Positions 18,942 through 27,515 of a stretch of 64,000 bases of DNA are shown here, piece by piece; positions within the stretch are counted from its first letter, which is position 1; every line of letters begins with the position of its first letter. The position numbers and the translations under genes are program-made. The notes under the pieces were generated by a model. The model was not told where the DNA came from, ran no database searches, and worked only from the letters and a program-made list of their open reading frames with translations. This stretch comes from Clostridium sp. UBA4548 (GTDB lineage: Bacteria; Bacillota; Clostridia; Clostridiales; Clostridiaceae). The stretch is from positions 1 to 64,000 of the forward strand of contig NZ_DGLI01000006.1 in NCBI RefSeq assembly GCF_002387895.1. Reading direction: 5' to 3'.

Positions 18942-19793
18942 ATGATGAAGAAGTCTGCTTTAGGCAAAGGATTAGCATCTTTAATACCTGAAGACAACCT
19001 TGATAATGAAAATAGTAATGCAGTGCTAAACATTTCAATTAACTCAATAAGACCAAATGAAAACCAGCCAAGAAAGTACTTTGATCCAGAAAAAATAATG
19101 GAGCTTGCGGAATCAATCAAGGAACACGGAATAATTCAGCCGATTGTTCTAAAGAAGGATGGAGATATATATACTATTATTGCAGGTGAGAGAAGATGGA
19201 GAGCTGCAAAGTCTATTGGGCTAAAGGAAGTTCCCGTTGTTATTATGGATTTATCTGACAAGCAAGTGCTGGAAGTTTCTCTTATTGAAAATATAATTAG
19301 GGAAGATTTAAATCCTATTGAAGAAGCATTAGCCTACAAAAAATTAATTAAGGACTTTGATTTAACTCAAGAGGAAATTAGTAAAAAGGTTTCGAAATCC
19401 CGAAGTGCTATAGCAAACTGTATGAGATTGCTAAATTTAGATAAGAGAGTTCAAGATTACTTAATTGATGGAGTAATATCTGAGGGACATGGCAGAGCTA
19501 TACTTGGTGTGGAAGATAACAATACTCAGTATGAAATTGCTCAAAAAGTAATTGATGAAGATCTAAATGTTAGGCAAACTGAAAGATTAATAAAAGTTTA
19601 TGGGAATAATAAAACGAAAAATGAAAAGAAAACCACATTAAATCCCTATCACAAAGATATTACAAGTAAATTAGAAGGATATTTTAACACTAAAGTTGTA
19701 TTAAATGAAAAGAATAATAATAAAGGTAAAATTGAGATAGAATATTATTCTGAAGATGATTTGCAAAGAATATTAGAATTACTAAAGCTGTAA
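18942..19793 (+). CDS. parB: Chromosome partitioning protein ParB/Spo0J
   Basis: ParB is the CTP-dependent clamp that loads at parS and spreads to form the partition complex and recruit SMC. The 283-residue product begins with the typical KKSALGKGLASLIP, which contacts ParA, then the CTPase motifs NQPRKYF and GERRWRAAKSIG, then a helix-turn-helix (LTQEEISKKVSKSRSAIANCMRLL) and a C-terminal dimerisation domain. ATG 18942 and 18945 are adjacent and either may be used. A parS begins at the stop codon. Confidence 0.97.
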   Translation: MMKKSALGKGLASLIPEDNLDNENSNAVLNISINSIRPNENQPRKYFDPEKIMELAESIKEHGIIQPIVLKKDGDIYTIIAGERRWRAAKSIGLKEVPVVIMDLSDKQVLEVSLIENIIREDLNPIEEALAYKKLIKDFDLTQEEISKKVSKSRSAIANCMRLLNLDKRVQDYLIDGVISEGHGRAILGVEDNNTQYEIAQKVIDEDLNVRQTERLIKVYGNNKTKNEKKTTLNPYHKDITSKLEGYFNTKVVLNEKNNNKGKIEIEYYSEDDLQRILELLKL

Positions 19794-19809
19794 TGTTTCA
19801 CATGAAACA
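19794..19809. other. parS: parS centromere site 2
   Basis: TGTTTCACATGAAACA is the exact reverse complement of site 1 and starts at the parB stop codon. Confidence 0.9.
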
Positions 19810-19836
19810 AAAGATAGGAAGGATGAGAAATAAATA

Positions 19837-20337
19837 ATGGACAATATATTAACCTTTATTAATGAGTTTCAAATATACATAACAATTGCATTATGTGCAT
19901 TGGTTTTTGTTTTAATTATAATAGTAATTATATGTTTAACAGCCTTAAATAAGGTAGAGCGAAAATATAAAAAGCTTATGAGGGGAACTAATAGCAAGAA
20001 CTTAGAGGAATTATTAATTAACTATTTAGACAAAGTTGATGAAGTAAAGACTGTTTCAGATCAGGTAAAGGCTGTTTGTGATGAAACTGCAAGGGTAACA
20101 ACAAATTGTATTCAAAAAGTTTCTATGATAAGATATAAGGCTTTTGAGGATATTGGAAGTGATTTAAGCTATTCTATAGCTTTGCTTGATGGAAACAACA
20201 ATGGTGTTCTTATAACAAGTATTTATGGAAGAAATGAAAGCACCACTTATGCTAAGCCGGTAGATAAAGGAATTTCTAGATATGATTTGTCTGAAGAAGA
20301 GGAAAAAGTTTTACATCAGGCAATTAATACAAGGTAG
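19837..20337 (+). CDS. DUF4446 membrane-anchored protein
   Basis: This 166-residue protein has one strong N-terminal membrane helix (residues about 12-38), then a helical, coiled-coil-like stretch with a possible redox-neutral Cys pair, then a compact C-terminal domain (RYKAFEDIGSDLSYSIALLD, then YGRNESTTYAKPVDKG). These match the DUF4446 family, which in clostridia and bacilli sits beside parA/parB. Its function is unknown. It lies 43 bases after parB and is probably co-transcribed. The location suggests a link with origin segregation, but that is inference. Confidence 0.85.
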   Translation: MDNILTFINEFQIYITIALCALVFVLIIIVIICLTALNKVERKYKKLMRGTNSKNLEELLINYLDKVDEVKTVSDQVKAVCDETARVTTNCIQKVSMIRYKAFEDIGSDLSYSIALLDGNNNGVLITSIYGRNESTTYAKPVDKGISRYDLSEEEEKVLHQAINTR

Positions 20338-20433
20338 AAATTGAATTATGAAATTATTTACTATTCATTTAAGTAAATTCATTGGTAAGTCATAATAAAG
20401 ATATTATAAAATATTAATAAGAGTTTATAAGAT

Positions 20434-20472
20434 AAAACTCCTATCAGTTTAAATGATAGGAGTTTTGCTTTA
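20434..20472 (+). terminator. Terminator of the parA-parB-DUF4446 unit
   Basis: A perfect 13-bp stem AAAACTCCTATCA / TGATAGGAGTTTT with a 7-base loop lies 97 bases past the DUF4446 stop. Confidence 0.8.
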
Positions 20473-20998
20473 GAATTTTGCAGTATAAAGAGAGTAATTT
20501 CAATAGAATTAATAAAATACCTATTACTATATGCTAAATAAATAGTTGATTAGTTAGTATTATATAGACACTGCATGAAAAGTTAAAATATTTTTACTCT
20601 CAAACATTGCAAATACTGAACTTCATCAAGAACTATGTTATGGACTATCTATAGGTAGAAAAGTTTAAAGCTTATATAACTTTAAGTATAGAAAGCTCTT
20701 GAAATTAAGAGCAACTTAGATGTTTATAGTACATTCAGGTTAAAAGGAATTAAATGTTCCTTATGGTTATATTTTTGGAGAAGCCACTTGTTATAAGATA
20801 GATTAAAAGTTAAGATAGTTTCTCTATAGATTTATAAGGTAAAAGTGTGGTTTTTACTACTTAAAAGCCTTTAAGTAGCTAAAGCGAGTAATTTATGAGT
20901 TAAGTGTTGAATTTGGCTTTTTATAAATCAAAAGGAAGTATATAAGGGATTAAATAACTATATTTATGTTAATACTGAGTATTAAGGAGGTCATAAAT
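20473..20998. other. Intergenic region, no gene seen
   Basis: About 525 AT-rich bases. Frames are interrupted throughout, and no tRNA or convincing structured RNA was recognised. An AAGGAGG site at its right end (20984-20990) belongs to the next gene. Confidence 0.5.
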
Positions 20999-21301
20999 AT
21001 GAAAATTGCGGTTTCACGAGAATATAATAATATTGCAAATGAGTTATCTAAAAGAGGATATGATGTACATTTGGAAAGTGAAGAGTGTGGGAACTACGAT
21101 GTTATTATCTGCGATTTAAAGAATGATGACTTAATTAAGTATAACTTTGGAAGTACATATAAAAAGGATGGTACTTTAATTATTGATAAAGGCAGTAAAT
21201 CAACTAATGAAATAGAAAATATAATTAAGATGAGAGAGTATAATTTTAAAGATGTAAGTGTTCAAGAAGAAAATGCAATATATACATCACGAGAGCTATA
21301 G
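20999..21301 (+). CDS. Small YkuS/UPF0180-like protein
   Basis: The 100-residue protein starts MKIAVSREYNNIANELSKRGYDVHL. The pattern of an N-terminal strand, a helix ending in KRGYDV and then YDVIICDLKNDD resembles the UPF0180/YkuS family, whose function is unknown. ATG 20999 stands 8 bases behind AAGGAGG; the frame is open further upstream, to 20966, without support. It stands alone and its stop codon abuts a parS site. Confidence is good that it is a gene, moderate for the family. Confidence 0.7.
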   Translation: MKIAVSREYNNIANELSKRGYDVHLESEECGNYDVIICDLKNDDLIKYNFGSTYKKDGTLIIDKGSKSTNEIENIIKMREYNFKDVSVQEENAIYTSREL

Positions 21302-21317
21302 TGTTTCATGTGAAACA
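21302..21317. other. parS: parS centromere site 3
   Basis: TGTTTCATGTGAAACA is identical to site 1 and begins immediately after the stop codon of the upstream gene. Confidence 0.9.
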
Positions 21318-21410
21318 TTTAAGAATTTTGTAGTATTTTAAAAAATAATATATTATTTATTGTTAAAAGAATTAATGTCATAGATTTAATATGAAAGCTT
21401 AATAATTAGT

Positions 21411-21451
21411 AATAGCCCTCTTCTAAAGTTAAACTTTAGAAGAGGGCTATT
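21411..21451 (+). terminator. Strong hairpin terminator
   Basis: A perfect 20-bp inverted repeat (AATAGCCCTCTTCTAAAGTT and complement) with a minimal centre is followed by TTAAG. It could end transcription of the YkuS-like gene. Confidence 0.75.
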
Positions 21452-21882
21452 TTAAGTTTAAAAGTCATTCTATAAATATTTTTAAGGTATTATTGTTACC
21501 AGAAGTGAGATCTTTAATATATAAATTGTAATATTATTTCTACATCATAAAATAATTATAGGTAACTTATATTAAAGAAATGCAAAATACAATTAGATAT
21601 ATATAAAATAAATTTATTGTATTCTAAATATAAGATTTCTCTTCTAATTTAAGAAGAGAAAAAATATAGAAATATTGTCATTTCAGTGACTTACCTAAGC
21701 TATGGCAAAGTTACTACACTTGATATGTTGTTATTAAATAAACAATTGCATTGAAAAGTATCTTATTTAGAAAAATACATAGGTTTCATATAATAAATTT
21801 ATAATTTTATAATATACACTGATATAATAGTTAAATAAATTTAGTTTTTATAAAACTAAGTAAAAGTAGAAGGCATAATAAC
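21452..21882. other. Intergenic region between converging genes
   Basis: Gene-free and AT-rich. It holds a TTTCTCTTCT / AGAAGAGAAA hairpin (21636-21661) without a T tract, and a TTAGTTTT-type hairpin (about 21840-21860) followed in the minus direction by TTTATTT, which may terminate yyaC. Confidence 0.5.
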
Positions 21883-22497
21883 CTAGCTTTCTAAGTTACT
21901 AACTAAATCAGTAACTACATCTTTAGATAAATGGACGGAAGATTTCTTTCCACCGATAGTTTTTAATATAGTATGATAAATTCCAGTTGATATAGCTTCA
22001 GCAAGCTTCATAACAACGTAAAGTCTAGTATTTTGAAGTACCATGAATTCTAGTGACCCAGATATGTTAACAATTCCAGTTATACTTAAGTCACCTACCT
22101 TAGGTAGATCCTTATTTAAAGCAGCGCCAGGACTTAATGGTTTTGATTCTATAACAACTTTTCCTACATTTTGCAGAGCACCTAGGGAAGCATCAATTGC
22201 AATTACAAAGGGATCTGTATGTTTTTTATAAATATTATCTATTATATCTATTATATTTTTAGCATGAACAGGATTTTCTAAATTTCCATAAATGTGAATT
22301 TTATCTCTTACTAAGAATTTCAATTTATCACCTACTAGGGGACCTAAACTATCACCAGTGGATCTATCAGTTCCTATACATAAGATTACTATGTCTTTAT
22401 TTAATTTAATTATAGGTAGTAACTCTTTGGATAAAGCTTCTCTAATGTTATAAGCACAATCATGAGATAAAGAATCAAAAGTTAGTTTATTAATCAT
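21883..22497 (-). CDS. yyaC: Spore protein/protease YyaC (GPR-like)
   Basis: YyaC belongs to the GPR spore-protease-related family, and its presence points to an endospore former. The block ILCIGTDRSTGDSLGPLVGDKL and the following VIAIDASLG and ALNKDLPKVGDLSITGIVN segments mark the family. ATG 22497, behind GGAGGGG, gives 204 residues; the frame extends 11 codons upstream without support. A sequence in the leader can pair with the ribosome-binding site (22503-22510 with 22535-22542). It is transcribed against the direction of replication. Confidence 0.9.
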   Translation of the reverse strand: MINKLTFDSLSHDCAYNIREALSKELLPIIKLNKDIVILCIGTDRSTGDSLGPLVGDKLKFLVRDKIHIYGNLENPVHAKNIIDIIDNIYKKHTDPFVIAIDASLGALQNVGKVVIESKPLSPGAALNKDLPKVGDLSITGIVNISGSLEFMVLQNTRLYVVMKLAEAISTGIYHTILKTIGGKKSSVHLSKDVVTDLVSNLES

Positions 22498-22603
22498 AAA
22501 TGAACCCCTCCTATATGAAATTATTGACACAGAAGAGGGGTTGTATACTTTTTAATATAAAATTTTTAAAAACACTTAAATTAACTTAGATATAATTTAA
22601 AAG

Positions 22604-23776
22604 TTATAGAGTATTAATTATCTTGTTAATAGAAGAAAGAGCATACTCTACATCCTTTAAATCATTAAAGTAACCAAAACTAAAACGTAGAGCTCCATTT
22701 GGATAGGTACCGATGGCTTTATGAGCTAAAGGGGCACAGTGGAGGCCAGTTCTTGTAGTTATGCCATACTGTGAATCCAAATAAAATCCAAGTTCGCTAT
22801 TATCAATTTTACTTGAGTTTATAGATATAGTAGAAGTCCTATGAGAGATTCCTTCAGAATTATAAATATCTTTATGGCCATAAACATGGATTGTAGGGAT
22901 ACTTAAAGCACCTTGTATAAACTGCTTAGTTAGGTAATCTTCATGTTCTTTTATTGTAGTTAGGCCTTCAGAATTAATAAACTTAATTCCTTCTAATAAT
23001 CCTGCAATTGCAGGCCCATTCATTGTACCACTTTCAAACTTATCTGGTAAGAAATTTGGCTGAAATATATCTGAGGAAACACTTCCAGTACCACCTTCGA
23101 TAAGTGAAGTACAAATCTCATTAAACTCATCACTTATTAAAAAACCACCTATACCCTGTGGCCCAAACATACTTTTATGACCAGTAAATGCAAGTGCACT
23201 ACAATTAAGTTCATGGAAATCTAAATCTAGAACTCCAGCAGTTTGAGCACTATCGATAATTAAATGAATTCCTCTTTCTTTGCATATTTTTCCTATTTCT
23301 TTTAAAGGTTGTATAGTACCAGTAACATTAGAGCCATGAGATAGTATTACTAGTTTTGAGTTTGATTTAATTTTTTCCTTAAACTCATCGATGCTAATTT
23401 CGCCGAGATTATTAGAATTTAAAATATCTAGCTCAATAGTTCCAGAGTTAGCTAGGTTATGTAGAGTTCTTAAAGTACTATTATGATCCATAACGGAAGT
23501 AATAACGTGCCAGCCAGGCTTAACAGATCCCTTTATAAGCATATTTAAGGAATAAGTTATGTTAGGCGTGAAAATTAAGTTTTCAACTTTTTCAAAGTGA
23601 AAAAAGTTTGCTAAAGTATTTCTAGCTTCAAAAATTACTTTATTACCCTTAAGGGATGAACTAGAGGCTCCTCTACCAGGATTTGAACCTATATTTGTCA
23701 TATAGTTCATCATAGCATTATATACAGAAGTTGGTTTAGGAAAGGTTGTAGCAGCATTATCTAAATATATTTGCAT
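22604..23776 (-). CDS. Cysteine desulfurase family class V aminotransferase
   Basis: This is a PLP-dependent class V aminotransferase of 390 residues. It starts MQIYLDNAATTFPKPTSVYNA, has the Schiff-base lysine in AFTGHKSMFGPQG and the persulfide-bearing cysteine in RTGLHCAPLAHKAIG. It fits the desulfurase/selenocysteine lyase-like subfamily (TIGR01977) often seen beside selenium-dependent hydroxylase genes. Its divergent neighbours yedF and a DUF3343 Se/S-carrier-like gene support a role in sulfur or selenium delivery. It is probably not the main IscS/SufS, since no scaffold gene accompanies it. Confidence 0.88.
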   Translation of the reverse strand: MQIYLDNAATTFPKPTSVYNAMMNYMTNIGSNPGRGASSSSLKGNKVIFEARNTLANFFHFEKVENLIFTPNITYSLNMLIKGSVKPGWHVITSVMDHNSTLRTLHNLANSGTIELDILNSNNLGEISIDEFKEKIKSNSKLVILSHGSNVTGTIQPLKEIGKICKERGIHLIIDSAQTAGVLDLDFHELNCSALAFTGHKSMFGPQGIGGFLISDEFNEICTSLIEGGTGSVSSDIFQPNFLPDKFESGTMNGPAIAGLLEGIKFINSEGLTTIKEHEDYLTKQFIQGALSIPTIHVYGHKDIYNSEGISHRTSTISINSSKIDNSELGFYLDSQYGITTRTGLHCAPLAHKAIGTYPNGALRFSFGYFNDLKDVEYALSSINKIINTL

Positions 23777-24226
23777 AAAAGTAAGTCCTCCTTATTATGT
23801 TTAATCAAGTTAATAGATTAAATAAATAGATATAAATTATCTATTTATAATCCAAATAGTTATTATTGAATACCTTTGATATAATTAAATAATACACTAA
23901 TAGAAATAAAATATATATGTATTAGTATAAGTATTAAAAAATAAAATTTCGCTTTTTAAATTTAATACGTTAACAATTTAAAGTGGTGATTTAAGTAATT
24001 CAAAAGTATTAGTTTAACATAAGTTTTTTAGTTAATGGTTAGAGAATTTATCTGTTTTGTATATAAGTTATTTATAAAAGATTATAGTCTAATAAGGTTA
24101 TAGCTTATATAGTTAGTTATGTGCAAAAATTACTAATATATATAATAGAATAATAACATAATATTAAGGTTAATAAAAATATTTAAAATTCATAAAAACA
24201 AAGGGGGAAGACGTTAAGTCGATATT
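23777..24226. other. Divergent intergenic region
   Basis: About 450 bases of over 80% A/T between the minus-strand aminotransferase and plus-strand yedF. It should hold both promoters, but no consensus pair stands out. No gene is visible. Confidence 0.45.
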
Positions 24227-24820
24227 ATGAGTAATATAATAAATTGTAAGGGAATGAATTGTCCACTTCCAGTAGTAAATACAAAAAAATATTTTGATAC
24301 TATAGAAAGTGGAGCTAGCACTACTATAGTAGATAACGAGGTAGCTAAAAATAATATAGTTAAGTTTGCAGAAAATAGTGGATTTAAATATGAGATTGAG
24401 GAAAAAGATGGACTTTATCACATAATAATAACAAAAGGTCAGATACAAGAAGAAGAAAAAGCTATAATTAATGAAAACTTAAGTAATGAAAAGTTTACAA
24501 TTGTGATTGGTTCAGATAAATTAGGAAATGGTGATGATGACCTAGGAATAGCCCTTATGAAAAGTTATTTATTTGCTCTTTCAGAAGCAGATAAAATTCC
24601 AAGTAATTTAGTTTTACTAAATAGTGGGGTAAAGCTTGTTGTAGAAGGTTCTCTAGTGCTAGAAAGTCTTGAAAAATTACAAGAAAGAGGCGTAAAAATC
24701 GAGAGTTGCGGATTATGTCTTGATTTTTACAAGATTAAGGATACACTAAAAGTTGGTGAAGTTACAAACATGTATGCTATAATAGAGCTTATGAATAGTT
24801 CAAGGACAATAAAACTATAG
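24227..24820 (+). CDS. yedF: Selenium/sulfur metabolism protein YedF
   Basis: The 197-residue two-domain protein has an N-terminal TusA/SirA-like domain with the CP motif (CKGMNCPLPVVNTKK, Cys12) and a C-terminal DsrE-like domain containing ESCGLCLDFY. This is the layout of YedF (TIGR03527), associated with selenium-utilising organisms. It probably carries persulfide or selenide on Cys12. It is followed at 22 bases by a DUF3343 protein, and the desulfurase-family gene is divergent. Family is clear; whether it handles Se or S here is not. Confidence 0.9.
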   Translation: MSNIINCKGMNCPLPVVNTKKYFDTIESGASTTIVDNEVAKNNIVKFAENSGFKYEIEEKDGLYHIIITKGQIQEEEKAIINENLSNEKFTIVIGSDKLGNGDDDLGIALMKSYLFALSEADKIPSNLVLLNSGVKLVVEGSLVLESLEKLQERGVKIESCGLCLDFYKIKDTLKVGEVTNMYAIIELMNSSRTIKL

Positions 24821-24842
24821 ATACATAGCAGGAGAGATGAGA

Positions 24843-25094
24843 ATGAACAATTTTTATATTTTAACTTTTAATAATACTCATGAAGCAATGAAGGCGGAAA
24901 GCGCTTGTTTAAGTTCTCAAATTAAAGTTGTTATGATGCCAACACCTACTTATATAACAAAGAGCTGTGGAATAAGTCTTAGGATTGGTCAAAGTGATAT
25001 CCAAGGTTTAAAAGAATTAGTAAATGATAACAAGCTAACCTATAAAGGTGCATTTCAGTTGAATGACAATGTACTTAAACAGATTGAGTTATAA
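24843..25094 (+). CDS. DUF3343 putative Se/S carrier-like protein
   Basis: The 83-residue protein starts MNNFYILTFNNTHEAMKAESAC and carries the family core MPTPTYITKSCGISLRI with a conserved cysteine. DUF3343 (PF11823) is annotated as Se/S-carrier-like and occurs next to yedF. GGAG at 24831-24834 favours ATG 24843 over the ATG two codons earlier. It is co-transcribed with yedF. Confidence 0.85.
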   Translation: MNNFYILTFNNTHEAMKAESACLSSQIKVVMMPTPTYITKSCGISLRIGQSDIQGLKELVNDNKLTYKGAFQLNDNVLKQIEL

Positions 25095-25108
25095 AATATA
25101 AGTGATTA

Positions 25109-25147
25109 AAATAAGTAATATCTTTTGTAGGTATTACTTATTTTTAT
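25109..25147 (+). terminator. Terminator of yedF-DUF3343
   Basis: Perfect 12-bp stem AAATAAGTAATA / TATTACTTATTT, 11-base loop, then TTATAT. Confidence 0.75.
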
Positions 25148-25396
25148 ATATTTAAGTTATAATATTATAAATGTTATAACTTAGTTTTGATTGTTCATAG
25201 TGGAATAGCTATAAATATAGCTAGATAATTATAGTTTAATCACTGCAGCTTATATTAGAGTAAACATTTTAAAGTATAAGTCTTATAGTTAACTACAAAC
25301 TGAATTTATAACTTATGATAATGCACTTTCCTTTAGGAAACTGATATAATATAATGGAATAAAATAATTTAGCAAAGACCAATTTCAGATATTTAC

Positions 25397-25596
25397 TACA
25401 TAATTAAGGCATCTGAAAATAAATAACAAGTCAAAGATGTGAAGGATATTTTGAGTTAGACACGGAAGCAGGTTCCTTAGATAGTGGAGCTATCTAAGGG
25501 TTCTGTTGACACAGTATAACACAAAATAGACGAGCATACTGACTTATTTATTTTTGAAGATGCCTAAAGCTACTATATAAAGTACTTAATTATGTA
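25397..25596. repeat. Long imperfect palindrome, copy 1
   Basis: A roughly 200-base element with perfect 12-bp ends (TACATAATTAAG at 25397-25408, CTTAATTATGTA at 25585-25596). Imperfect arms lie at 25409-25433 and 25540-25563, and an apical 10-bp stem CCTTAGATAG / CTATCTAAGG is at 25475-25499. Nearly the whole element folds into one hairpin. A related element lies at 43122-43267 with clear similarity in the right arm. It may be a small non-autonomous mobile element or a structured RNA; there is no coding capacity. Confidence 0.65.
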
Positions 25597-25624
25597 ATTC
25601 ATAAATAGAGGGGAGAATAATTAA

Positions 25625-25831
25625 ATGAAAGAGTTTGACTTACATGATGTCGTTGAAACAAAGAAAACTCATCCCTGTGGAAGTAAGCAATGGGAAGTTA
25701 TAAGAGTTGGAGCAGATGTTAAGATAAGGTGCTTAGGTTGTGATAGGATAGTTATGCTGCCTAGAAATAAGTTTGAAAATAGTATTAAAAAGATAATAAA
25801 AAAGAGTGAAGAAACTAAGGAAGTTAACTAG
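25625..25831 (+). CDS. DUF951 family protein
   Basis: The 68-residue protein starts MKEFDLHDVVETKKTHPCGSK and contains CLGCDRIVMLPR, matching the small basic DUF951 family found near the origin in Firmicutes. The HPCG and CLGC pairs could bind zinc. Function is unknown. A GGGGAG site precedes the ATG. The long palindrome lies directly upstream and its own terminator directly downstream, so it is probably monocistronic. Confidence 0.88.
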   Translation: MKEFDLHDVVETKKTHPCGSKQWEVIRVGADVKIRCLGCDRIVMLPRNKFENSIKKIIKKSEETKEVN

Positions 25832-25833
25832 GC

Positions 25834-25862
25834 AAGCAGAGCAGTTTAGCTCTGCTTATTTT
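25834..25862 (+). terminator. Terminator of DUF951 gene
   Basis: Perfect 9-bp stem AAGCAGAGC / GCTCTGCTT, 6-base loop, then ATTTTG. Confidence 0.85.
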
Positions 25863-26184
25863 GTTATGAATAAGAGGAAATACCTGATTATTAAGGAAAA
25901 TCAACTTTTTTTACAAAAAATTTCTAAAATATTTAATAAATTAGAAAAATAATGAAGATAAAGAGATTAATTATATTCCAATTATAGGATAATACAAATA
26001 TAGAATTCAAATTATAATATATAATATATCTTAATTTATAAGTATATGTAATAATGTAAATATATAGTATAATAGAATATATCCATTTATTGTAAAAATG
26101 TTAACCAGTTGATTTTTCTAATATTGCATAAATATATAAAAATAACTAAAATAGATTTATAGCCTCTGAGAAAGGGTGGTTTAG
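25863..26184. other. AT-rich intergenic region
   Basis: About 320 bases of nearly pure A/T with no gene or clear signal, other than the GGGTGG element before the next start codon. Confidence 0.45.
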
Positions 26185-26502
26185 GTGAGAAAAGAAGATT
26201 TTAATATTATGTCCAATGTTAAAGTGGTAGAAGGTTTAAAAGCTGAGCTTCTATGTGCTATAGGAGACATTTTTAAACTTTTAAGTAAGGGCAGCAATAT
26301 AGCACATGATGCACTACTAGATTGCATATCCGGTGCAATAATAATGTTATATATATTAGCAGAAAAACTAGGATATTCCCATCTAGCCGTTGATGAAAGT
26401 ATGAAACGTAAGTTGAAAATTGGTATGGTTGAAGATGATCCAATGGAAAGAGAGGGAAAAAGTTTAAGTAAGCTTTACAATCACATAAGAGAAAGAAGTT
26501 AA
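26185..26502 (+). CDS. MazG-like family protein
   Basis: This all-helical protein of 105 residues matches the short clostridial MazG-like family (PF12643): AELLCAIGDIFKLLSKGSN, then ALLDCISGAIIMLYILAEKLGY. Relatives of MazG are nucleotide pyrophosphohydrolases, but the short form may lack activity. The start is GTG 26185, 6 bases after GGGTGG. DUF2232 follows after 11 bases, so it heads the operon running to rplI. Confidence 0.8.
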   Translation: MRKEDFNIMSNVKVVEGLKAELLCAIGDIFKLLSKGSNIAHDALLDCISGAIIMLYILAEKLGYSHLAVDESMKRKLKIGMVEDDPMEREGKSLSKLYNHIRERS

Positions 26503-26513
26503 AGGAGGGAATT

Positions 26514-27512
26514 ATGGAAAAATCAAAATATAATACAAATGCCATGGTAGAAGCAGCATTTATGGCAGTATTTATTATTGTTATTATAATTATAACAGGA
26601 TATGTGCCAGTATTATCTTACTTTGGAACATTGATTTTGCCTATACCCATTGCTGTATTATTTTTAAGACAAAATTTTAAAATTACCATAAGTTGCATAG
26701 TAGTCAGCACTATAATCACAGCACTTATGTTTAATCCAATAGTATCAATAAGTTCAGCCATAAGTTATTCTTTAGTTGGGTTAACACTAGGGTACTGTAT
26801 TAAAAATAAGAAAAGTTCCTATTTTACTATAATGCTATTAACTTTAGCTTGCATTTTAACAACTATTATAACTGCGTCACTATTTCTTATATTTGTAGAG
26901 AAGACCAGCTTAGTATCATCATTAAAAGAATCAATGGATATGATTATAGGTAGTTTTCAAGCTTCAGCAGAGGAAATAAAAGGTTATTATGCGAATATGG
27001 GAATTAGTAGTAAACAACTAGAACAGATGGATAAGAGTTTAGCACTAATAAATATAGAAAATATGTTAATTTTTTTACCTTCAAGTATTTTGGCTTATAG
27101 CTTTATATCAGCTTATGTAAATTATGTAGTTTCAATGATGATTTTAAAAAGGTTGAAATATGAGGTAAAGGAAGTTTTACATTTTAGTGAGTTTTATGTT
27201 TCTAACTTAATAGGAGCATTTTTAATAGGGCTTACTTGTATTGGTATAATACTAAGTGGAAAGAATGTTCATGGAGCACAATTTTTTTATAAGGCAGTTT
27301 TTGCAGTAATGGGAGTTGTTTTTCTTTTAAATGGAATTGCAGCAACAGTATATTATTTAAGAAGAAAGAGACTATTATCTAAGAGAGTTACTTTTTTATT
27401 AATATTCTTTTCTTTTATCTTAGGATTAGGATATGTATATTTTACCATTGGTTTTGCAGAAATGATATTAGACTTTAGAAGACTAGACCCTTATAGAATG
27501 AGAAAGGTGTAG
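26514..27512 (+). CDS. yybS: DUF2232 polytopic membrane protein (YybS-like)
   Basis: The 332-residue integral membrane protein has about eight hydrophobic segments and starts MEKSKYNTNAMVEAAFMAVF. It matches DUF2232 (YybS), which precedes the gdpP-type gene in many Firmicutes. The fold resembles S-component transporters, but no substrate is known. It sits 3 bases before the gdpP-like gene, so translation is probably coupled. Confidence 0.85.
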   Translation: MEKSKYNTNAMVEAAFMAVFIIVIIIITGYVPVLSYFGTLILPIPIAVLFLRQNFKITISCIVVSTIITALMFNPIVSISSAISYSLVGLTLGYCIKNKKSSYFTIMLLTLACILTTIITASLFLIFVEKTSLVSSLKESMDMIIGSFQASAEEIKGYYANMGISSKQLEQMDKSLALINIENMLIFLPSSILAYSFISAYVNYVVSMMILKRLKYEVKEVLHFSEFYVSNLIGAFLIGLTCIGIILSGKNVHGAQFFYKAVFAVMGVVFLLNGIAATVYYLRRKRLLSKRVTFLLIFFSFILGLGYVYFTIGFAEMILDFRRLDPYRMRKV

Positions 27513-27515
27513 TTT

